From the NCBI GenBank assembly GCA_905250885.1, contig CAJNOQ010000785.1, forward strand, positions 1-41,167: 41,167 nt of DNA, read 5' to 3'. Below, piece by piece: positions 25,486 to 35,100 of the stretch. The notes beneath the pieces were generated by a model that saw only the letters and a program-made list of their open reading frames with translations, was not told the origin of the DNA and searched no databases. The stretch comes from Didymodactylos carnosus (lineage: Eukaryota; Rotifera; Eurotatoria; Philodinida; Philodinidae). Position numbers and translations under genes: made by a program. The number at the start of each line of letters is the position of its first letter. Position 1 is the stretch's first letter.

Positions 25486-26144
25486 GACAAAACGATTAAG
25501 TCAATAAAATATAACTTTCTTATATATAAATGATCATTTTTCTCTTATTTTGCCGATTTATACAAACAGCATTTGTTTCCTCGTAATGACTCGTTAAACT
25601 GAAGGAGGAATGGTGGTTACAGATGCAACAAATATAGTCATTATATTGATGAATACATTTTAAAAATCTTAAAAAGAAAAACAAGATTTTACTGATTGTA
25701 TGTCTTACAATAAATATCAGAATCTTTATTCTCAGTAGTGCATAATCGTTCTTTTCTTCTAGAAACATACTTTATTTCATGATCAAAATCCAGAAAATCC
25801 TACACTTATGAACGTATTCTATAGCTCGAAACTGTGTAGGTGAAATTTTACTGTGAATGATGATCGCTCTCGTTGGTTCCACCAAAAAGCTTCTCACGGC
25901 ACAGTTATCTGAAGACTCTTTATGACTTTGTTTATCAACGTGTCAGCTAATTTCAAAGCGATTGCTTTTGTGGTGTTCCAACACCTCAGCAGCAAGAAAA
26001 TTCTTAATTTTAAAATAATCGTTGGTAGGTAAGATGGATACAGTGGGCAAGGATGCGGATATTTAGTCGCAAACGAAAGCGTCCATTTTTGTTCTGAAAT
26101 AGTGAGTGATAATCTTGAAACTATGAAATTTCGTTTTTCGTAAC
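25486..26144. repeat. Duplicated 659-bp segment, copy 2
   Basis: Near-identical to 21964-22622. Its right border coincides with the left target duplication of a hAT-like MITE at 26145. After the MITE (from 26400) it resumes similarity with copy 1, but with substitutions and a one-base gap, so the two halves have different apparent ages. No coding exon of the neighbouring gene is included. Confidence 0.92.
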
Positions 26145-26391
26145 TGGGGCTGGCACTTTACTAGTTACTTGGCGTTAGTTTACCAGGTAGAGTAACGAAG
26201 TTACTTCGTTACTAGTAACTCATTTCGTTACTTAGTTCTACGTTACTTCTCTAAAAAGTAACGGTTTTTCGTTACTTTCTGGTGGAACAACGAAAGTAAC
26301 TAAGTAACGAAATCAGTTACTAGTAACGAAGTAACGACACTAAGTTCGAGTAACTAAGTTCGTTACAAGTAAAGGTAAAGTGCTACCCCTA
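26145..26391. mobile_element. 247-bp hAT-like MITE rich in GTTAC/GTAAC words
   Basis: Ends are T(G)GGGCTGGCACTTTAC (26145-26161) and GTAAAGTGCTACCCCTA (26375-26391), 17-bp inverted repeats with three mismatches. It is flanked by TTCGTAAC (26137-26144) and TTCATAAC (26392-26399), an 8-bp target duplication with one change, as the hAT superfamily makes. Copy 1 of the duplicated segment carries the uninterrupted site at 22615-22622. The interior is a run of GTTACT/AGTAAC palindromic words with no gene. Confidence 0.85.
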
Positions 26392-26673
26392 TTCATAACA
26401 GAAATTTTTTGTATTACTTTTACAGGGTTTGGAAAATTCATGTATGAAAAAATACATCGAAAATTACTGTAGTTTTATGAAAATCAAATATTTTCTGTAA
26501 GGAAAGTATTGCTTTTACTTAACTGGATTAATTGTCAGTTATTTAGAAGTGTTTGATAAGAAAGTTCATGTTACTTAAGCTTAACATGGGGAATTGATAT
26601 TTGCTATGTGAACAAAACTTTTTAAAGCAAGCTTCTAGAGTTAAAGTGAAGTATACGATTGTTCGAAAAATGT

Positions 26674-27419
26674 CCCAAGTCCACTGTCTTATCGCATGTC
26701 ACTTAAAAAATTCGCGGCAGGATCGCGTAACTCTTCCACTGTAAGACTCGCCAAATAAGACGCGCTTTTTAGCGATCGCTATTTTTTCGCGATCATACAA
26801 AAATCAATGACTCTCAAGTATTTTGCTATAGTTACTATTTATCCTCGTTTTCTGTCTAATATCAGTATATCAGCCACGCAGTGGCGGATCTGGCGACCGC
26901 CGCCCCCTCGCATATGAAATTCTAATGCAAGTACACTACCAGACTTCCTTAGAAAAAATATTCATACTACCTCGGACGACATCATTTCGAAATCGCCACC
27001 CCGTCGGTAGAATCCTAGATCCGCCTGCAGCCACGCTATTTTTAACGCAAGACTATATTAGTCATGTCATAAACTATTATTAAGATGTGATAAGATTTTG
27101 AAAAGTTTTCGAAAAATCAGTGAAGATATCAGGCACATAAGGAAACAAAACGGTGAATAGGATTTGCACAAGAGACGCGCCGCGACGCTGTATCATGTCG
27201 CGATCGTAAGAGAAATATACGATGGCGACATGACAACTTTTTCTTATAGCGATCGCTAATAACTCACTATTGTCGCGTCGCGTTCGTGAATTACGAGTTT
27301 TTTTGTAAAATAAGAGTTGGTCGCGAACGCTTCACGACAACAGCGACTTCTTAGCGGTCGCGGCGTGAGTTGCGCGATCTGCGTTTGCGCCGCGAATCAG
27401 TCAAGAAAGTGCACTTGGG
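26674..27419. mobile_element. Older CpG-rich inverted-repeat element of about 750 bp
   Basis: The left arm starts CCCAAGTCCACTGTCTTA (from 26674) and the right arm ends AAGAAAGTGCACTTGGG (to 27419), inverted with mismatches. Further in, ATTCGCGGC and GATCGCGTAACTC on the left pair with GAGTTGCGCGATC and GCCGCGAAT on the right. The interior has many GCGATCGC and TCGCGA words, unlike the surrounding AT-rich DNA. It is interrupted by the hAT-like MITE at 26879-27027. The plus-strand frame at 27317-27544 lies across its right end and is not a gene. Confidence 0.65.
26879..27027. mobile_element. 149-bp hAT-like MITE with perfect 8-bp target duplication
   Basis: Left end CAGTGGCGGATCTGG, right end CCTAGATCCGCCTG. 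Exact CAGCCACG copies flank it at 26871-26878 and 27028-27035. An 8-bp duplication and CAG-starting ends fit hAT. Its insertion split the older CpG-rich element. Confidence 0.88.
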
Positions 27420-27613
27420 ATGTTCTGATAAATATACTCTCTTTAATTTCGTTCGATATCAAAAATCTAGAAAACTATCGTCCAACGTTATTGTGTATTA
27501 TTGTTGAGTATCAAAAAATCCTAAATACATGTTTCTGGACTTAAAAATATATTTTCTTGTAACTTATACATAATTTAACCGTTAATCAATAGCTGTAAAT
27601 CTTTGTTCAAAAA

Positions 27614-28736
27614 GTACACTGTAATCTTGAATTAATTTCCAGTTTATAGAAAATCGACCGAAAAATCGCCAGAGATTTTCTAGTTTATAGAACTTCTTCC
27701 ACGAATTTCCAGCTTTCTAGAAAATGTTGATTTTCTACTTTATACAAAATCGACTTGAATTTCCATAAATTCGATTTTCTATAAAACTGGAGAATCGCTG
27801 AGGATCTCTATAAACTAGAAAATCCCCGGCGATTTTTCAGTTTATAGAAAATCGAGGTTGAATTTCGATAAATAATTTCCACGACAGATGTCACTGGAAT
27901 GGACGAATCACAGACAAGACATGTGAAACATCAAGGCATCTGCATAGACGCCGCCGCAGTAACGAAAAAAATACTTATAGGCGACAAAGATGAAAGAAGA
28001 AAGAAATTCCGGGGCGAATTTCGACCTTCTAGAAAATCGCAGGAGATTTTCTAGTTGATAGAAAATCAATCCAATTTCTATAAATAATTTCCAAGAATTT
28101 GAAAATTCGATTTTGATTCTCTATGAATTAGAAAATCCCCGGCGATTTTCTAGAAAGTGAAATGCGCCCAGGAATTTCTAGATTAATACTTATTCATCTT
28201 TTTGTTTTGCAATCAGTGTAGGTATAACAGTATCACGTAAAGGCACTCATATTACACTTAAATCGTCTGTGACAGTTTCTACTTTAGATCACAATTCTGC
28301 CTATACCACCAAGAATTTTGATTTAGGCAGAGACAGTGGTGGCGCCAAGTTGCGGTAAGTCTGTCGAAAAATCGGTGACGTTCACCAGAAATTTGTCAAA
28401 AGCATCAGGGAGTGGGATCAACCCTAATGCAACCCGATCGCGCCGCCACTCGGTGAAGATTCGCCAAGGGCTTTCCAGATTATAGAAAATCAAAAAGAAA
28501 TTTCTACTTTATTCTTGGATATTTTTTATGGAAATTCAACGGCGATCTTCTAGAAAACTGGAAATTCAACAAGGAATTTCCAAATTCTTCGAGATTATTT
28601 GTGAAAATTCAAGGACGGTTTTCTAGATTGTTGGAAATTCGATTTTCTATAAGTTGGAAACTTCTCGAGGAATTTCCATACCTCTTTGAAATTCGCCGAG
28701 CATTTTCCATAAATGATTTCTAACCTTACAGTGTAC
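27614..28736. mobile_element. 1.1-kb element built of TTTCTAGTTTATAGAAAATC-like palindromic words
   Basis: GTACACTGTAA at 27614-27624 and TTACAGTGTAC at 28726-28736 form 11-bp inverted ends, compatible with CACTGTAA termini at a TA target. The interior repeats GATTTTCTAGTTTATAGAAAATC-type palindromes and GGAAATTC/GAATTTCC words many times in both orientations. Two unrelated interior segments (about 27885-28010 and 28185-28460) interrupt the pattern. It has no coding frame. Confidence 0.7.
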
Positions 28737-29178
28737 AATCAAACTTTTATACACTATTCTATCAAAATCCAATAATGAAATTTCACGTCTGACTTGTTTT
28801 TTGTTTATTCAACTTTGATCGATTTATCATTTTTTAATCGTGATGTTGTTGTGAACGATTGAATCATGGTGATTTCTGTTCCCTTTAAAGTGGAATATTT
28901 TTTTTGTTATACACACATATTTAATATTTGCATGTATTCATACAAATATTTCAACACGTGTTTGACAGAAAAGAAAAAATTTAGATAAAACAGAGACTAC
29001 AGTAATAATAATTTGGAAACGTCTAATAACTGTCACTTGACGCAGTTACTCTACTTGAATCTATTGAAGTTCACAACACGAAAACACACACATTTACACA
29101 AAAAGAAATAAAAAAAGTGTCAAAAAATAACCGAAACTATACAATCATATGTATAAAAATAACGATTGTTTGAACTTT
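28737..29178. other. Spacer downstream of the SHOC1-like gene
   Basis: AT-rich; it should include the 3' untranslated region of the gene that stops at 29179. I see no repeat or exon. Confidence 0.45.
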
Positions 29179-32100
29179 TCATTGGTTATCTTCGATGATA
29201 TCGCGTAGAAATGACTTTAAAAAACAGAGAAAAATTATTTCATAGTATTCAGAGACGTTGGAAAGAAATTCTTACTTTCAAGTTAAGTGACGGAATATCT
29301 GGACAATGATCGATGAGTGTATTGAGAGAAAGACATGACATATTGACATTCTGAAAACGTTGTAATATCAATTGAGCACTAAATTTGCAAAAATAGCTCA
29401 CTGAAAATGATTAAATCTAACGTTCTTTTTCAAAGATACAAAACATTTGGCTGATAAAGCAAAAGCGATAATCATTCTACCTGTCTCATCTAATAACTTC
29501 AAAGTAACTGAAATAGTGAGAGAAATAAATATTAAATTAGAGAGTAATCGATCGATGACCTTTGATGTCTATTAGAAATATGCAAAATTTATCCAATGTT
29601 AACACAAATTCTCGAATACATACCTAATACTGTTCAAAGAGCGACATTTTCTCAGCAAAAATTTCTCAAGCTAAACAATGAAATGACTTTTTTTTTGTAT
29701 GTTTAATATATACAAATGAAAAGGGATACCCTTACGTCACTTGCAGTTGGTGCTAAAACATAATTTGGTTTTGGTAATTGTTGAACAATTTCAGCAACAA
29801 AGATGGCAAATTCATTGAGGTGATGGAATGATTTGATCTAAAAACGGCGAGAAAAAGATAAAAGTTTTTTTCATTCGATAAATGTTTTTTCTTCTTTCAC
29901 ATATCTGAATTTGTATATGTGATTGAATATCGTGAATTTGTCTAGCCACTTGATTGATTGGTGCTATGTAACTGGATAAAATAAAATCTGGGGTTGATCT
30001 AGGGAAAAAATAAAACTATGTAACTTATACTCTAAACTTAAACGCATATGAATTTCTACTCACCCACTTGTCAGTATGGCAATATGTAAATGATTTGTTT
30101 GTTCTATGATATTTTGTATTTTCTGTCGAATTTTCGATATATCTAATTTTTTATTGAGATCAAATACTAGTATTGATGTCGATGAATTGATCAAAATATC
30201 AGGTTGACGATACTCGCTTATGCCCATATGATTATAATCGCGAGTTAAAACTGATAAATCGTGTCTATAATAGATCTATGCAAGTATTATATGAATAAGA
30301 AAGCTGTTATTTATATTTTAGAGTGATTTCAAGTATCAAAGATTCAGTGAAATCAAATAAATAAACATACCGACATTCAAGTATTCGTAATAATTTTGTA
30401 TTTTCAATCAATGGTCTTGACAAAATAATTGTAGATATGTCGACTTGTTTGGTAGTGGAACCATTGAAACATACTAGTGGTGGTTGTTTTATAAGTTTTT
30501 CAGCTTTGTCACCTAGAAAAGGTAAAATCTAATTCTGAAAATTTGTTTTTTTATATAAGATTCTTTTATCTAATGAAATCGTCCATTCAGCCTATTCTCA
30601 GAATAAAAGTATACTGTCTTAGAAAAAGCGCATTTCTAAGTTCTGTTTAGTCGAGTAGAGCAATGATTTCTGGACAAAATGAGACGTCTTCGAGCTCCCT
30701 AAGAGCTTTTCTCATGAAACAGCGTTCAGTTTACGGAAGGCCCTAAGAGCGTATCATTCTTGTTTTCCCGTTGATTTTGCTGATTTTGGTGGTATGAGAC
30801 CTTCCGTAAACTTGTTTTATGAGAAGAGCTCTTAGAGAGCTCGGGGACGTCTCATTTTGTCCAGAAATCTTTGCTCTACTCGGCTAAACTGATGGTAAAA
30901 AGATCAATTATATTTGTACACAAGAAAGCCAATAAATACAGAAGCGGTAAGTTTTTTAGGGGATACCCTGTATGCTAACAGAGGCGGCGTTTCGAGTTAG
31001 AAACCGTGGGAATAAGTATCAAAATATTTTTCTGGTATTTATACATAGACTTTTCTACTTTTATCTACTTTAACACACCGGCATCAAAAATAAGTGTGAG
31101 TAATTAGGGACGAATCGAGGTTAAATTCTTGGTTCTCTATAGTTCATAAAATATACGCTTGTAATAAACAGAGAAAAAGGCGTTAAAAATACGAAAAATA
31201 TAGGGGTTATATGACAAGCTCAAAGAAATAAATCTTTTATGTGAGAATCATGCAGCATCCCGGCCCCACACCTTTCCACATTTCCAAATCTGCGATGACG
31301 TTGTTCCCGCTGCTCGTACGATTCTGCCGTCTTTGTGCTGGCGTCAGAAAACCTGAGAACTTCGGCTCTTTTTCTGAAGAATCGCTTATTTATCAGAAAG
31401 TTGTGTAATATTATTTAGTACCTAATGGTATTTTATACGACGGTAAAATAGTTTTAAAACAGTAATATAGAATATTTTGTTGTTGAGAAAATAATTTCAG
31501 CACAGAATCGTCGTTAAATTCATATTCAATAATTAATGATAATTTCGAGTATACTATGTGATTTAAGTTTATTTGTCGACTCTGAATAATTAATAAATTC
31601 ACTTCATTGAATCTAGAAGAAGAGCGGTGTAGTATCGATGCTCTTAGTATTTCGTATTCAACTTTTTTTTATTATGTTTCCAACTGTTAATTATTTTTTC
31701 ATTAGATGCATCGTCAGCTACTGCTCTACAAAAACATAGGAAAAATATTTATTTAGATCTGAAAAATAGAAAATTAGAGGAAACATTGGGAGACTTCAAT
31801 CTCCACCACTTTGTAACCTAACACAGTGGGCATCCAGACGGACATTTGGCAAAAATTTGAAAGGGTGCTTTTCTAGAATTCAGATAATGTCAAATATATT
31901 TTAATCCATGGGCTATCTAATGGTGTAAAAAGTTTTGTTACAAGTAGTAAACTTGTAGAAAAAATGTGTAAGTTAAAAACAGTCTCTACATGAGCGACCT
32001 CCTCGGAAAAATCAAGTTTTATTGAGTTAAGTCAATTTAATGTTGCAAAAAGGTATATATTTGGAGTCTAGGCTTTTTCAGCTACCTATCAGTCAGAAAC

Positions 32101-35100
32101 GTTTTTAGCAGAGACTAAGTCTATAAGTGAACCACAATATTCTCTCAATTGAAACTGTGTTTCCAAGAGCTTTGTTTAGTGTAATAAAAACGCGAAAGTT
32201 AGCAAGGCCGAATTTGACTCCAATTCACATCAAAATGTTCGTTGACATATTCTGTATCTATTGTAAATGCACATGTTTTCCAAAGTCAAGTTAAAGGTTT
32301 TCTAAAAAACATAGTCTTTCAGATATGTTACATTTTTCTCGACTAGAAAGCATTTTTATTAAAAAAAACTATGTTTTATTTGAAATCAGCACATGAAACT
32401 GCATCTAATAATGTGTGATTGAATTATTTTCTTAAGAAAAGTTTTTTCGACACAATTTTAGGGTAAGGGACCCCTTCAAGGTTTTTTTTTCGAGTATGAT
32501 TTCTCTTGCTTTTTATCAACATTTGAAATATAACAGAGCGATATTACACACAAATAACTACTTTTTAAATCTAAAAACTAAATGTTCGCCTTCTACTGAA
32601 AAATGCCCACTGTGCCTAAAACACAATGAAAGAAAAACTTATTTTGAACACGATGGCTTGGGTGAAAGGAAAACCAAAATGGATGTTCTGATGCTCCAGA
32701 GTGTCGCCTTTCTTTTCGTGTATTATAGGTTCGATTTGAATCTACTATTGCGACACAAAATGTGATTTTATTAAAACTTACCAAAAAAAAGGTGAAATTT
32801 GTCTTGTTCACCTTACGAAAGGAAAAGAGATCAATCAATCAATCACTTTATTTTAACACGAATGTGTCTAGGATGTTACAAAAAAGAAAAACTTGAAAGA
32901 AAAGATGGAGTTATTGAACTTTCTCTGTTTGGATATTGGAGAAAAATTCTTTTGCTTTAAGATAAAACAAATCCGATCTCACAATGTGTGTGGAATTATA
33001 AAAGTTTTCATAAGTACTAAACTACTGTAGTTTAGAAATTATGATTTTTGGTAGTACCGTTAAAAGAAAAAAGATTCTCTCTCAATTATTTATGATTGTA
33101 AAGAATGTTAAATATAATCAGTTGATAAAGCTTTTCAAGAGATACAAAACCACTATATTCTTTGTTTTATGGGGCAAATTATGAAAGATTAAAATTGACA
33201 AAAGTGTCTTTTGGATTACAAAGTAATGAAGATTAGAGTCTCCCAATATTTCCTCTAATTTTCTATTTTTTCGGGTCTAAATAAATATTTTTCTTATGTT
33301 TTTGTAGAGCAGCAGCTGACGATGCATCTAATGAAAAAATAATTAACAGTTGGAAACATAATAAAAAAAAGTTGAATACGAAATACTAAGAGTGTCATTT
33401 AATCTAGGACACCCGATAGAAACACGCAAAACGACTAGGAGTTTATACTTACAGTTTTAGAATTTCAAAATTTGTTAAAGTCTTTTCCATGTCATAAATA
33501 TGTGGATGAATCTCGTCAATATCTGTTATGACCGAATAAATATCTTTCATTAAATCCATAGACTCGTATTGAACAACGATTAGAAACTAAATCATAAAAT
33601 GTAAATGTCACTGGATCACTCAAATAGCTGAGAATTGATCTTAGATATTCAATATAATAGTTGAAATAAAATATTTGCGCTAAATATCTTCTGATTTCTT
33701 TATAGAAAGAGAAAAAATGAAAGAATACAAACCTTTGGATCTGGGAATGATTTTTTTCTTTTATCGTTCAAAAATGATAACAAAATAGTTTTTGTCTGAT
33801 AGAGTTTGGGATGCAAAATATTTTGAAATGATGTATACGTTTTATTTAATATATTAAATAGCGGTTTTCCATGTTCGACACCTAGAGAAAAAAAAAGTTA
33901 TAAACGAACAAAATATTTACAGACAATTATTTTCTCTTCTCATACCAACACAAATATATTTCATATTTTGTAAAATAATATTTTCAACATGATAAACCGC
34001 TGTTTGTAATGAACAATAGGCAAAAACATATAAAAATGATGTTATCGAATAAATAAACATTAACTGAGTTAATATTTCATTTTGATCATTATCTAAATAT
34101 ACAAATGGACATATTTGTTAGAAAACAGACAAACAAACAAAAAAGATATTCATTTACCGTATACATTTCGATGATTTTCACTTATTTGTTTAATTAATTC
34201 ATAAGATGCGTGTAACGATATAAAATTCAAATTTTCGGGCCATATGTTTTTCGTACGTAAAGATTTATAATATGGAAGAATAAAATTCAATAAATTTTCA
34301 TGCACTTGATTAAACGGCTCTAAAATACATCAGACAGAACTTAAGAATAACACCTCATATATAGCCTAATGTAGAGGAAAGTCGGAACTACAAACAAAGA
34401 TCACTCTCAGCATTTCATAAAATTTTTTAAATCTTTCCTCAAAAAGCTGAAAAGATTCCATTTGTTTTGTTCATTTTTCTTTTATTTTTAATAATTTCAA
34501 AATTCTTTTCTTATACATAATCTTATCGAGTAAAATTTTCTCGTCACAATGAGACTACATCCGAACTTTGCCAATGGTTCTTCGTAGAAATATGAGCATT
34601 GTCGCAAATTTGCTGTGAAAATTTGTTCCGTTTAATATTATGTCCAAGGCTCAAAACATTATTGGTTCTAATCCAGTCACGCTTCGATTCTTCAGAAAAT
34701 GGTGCATATCATTGTGAAGAAAAAAATAAAGTGCATGTGGAGTTGCGGCAAAGTACATTTTTGTAATCAGCACACTAACCGAGAAGATTTTCTGTTTTGT
34801 CAAAAATTTTTCGAAGAAAACGATGAAAAAAAATCTCTGTAGGAAAATAATATTAGTTTCAAATTATTCCTTAAATTTTCGGCAGGATCCCTCGTCCAAA
34901 ACAGAAAATCTTCTGGATTATTACATGTGCCGATTACAAAAATGCATTTTTCCTCGGCGCTGCATGAACTTTATTTTTCTGTCGGTGATATGATCGGATC
35001 GAGTCCAAATTTTTACCACAAATATTTCAGACTCGATTTCAGATGCTAAATCTTTTAAATCATTTTTAGTTTCAACGTTTTTAGCGAAATTTTTAAAATT

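Noticed and set aside
21964..26144. Possible LTR retrotransposon with 659-bp terminal repeats
   Set aside because: The interior has no gag or polymerase frames, the copies lack TG...CA ends, and no target duplication flanks the pair.
27317..27544. 75-codon plus-strand frame
   Set aside because: It straddles the right arm of the CpG-rich foldback element and has no motif.
29480..29512. Possible extra SHOC1-like exon after TATTTCAG
   Set aside because: In the required phase it reads into a stop. Skipping it joins exon 16 to the helix-hairpin-helix exon in perfect phase.
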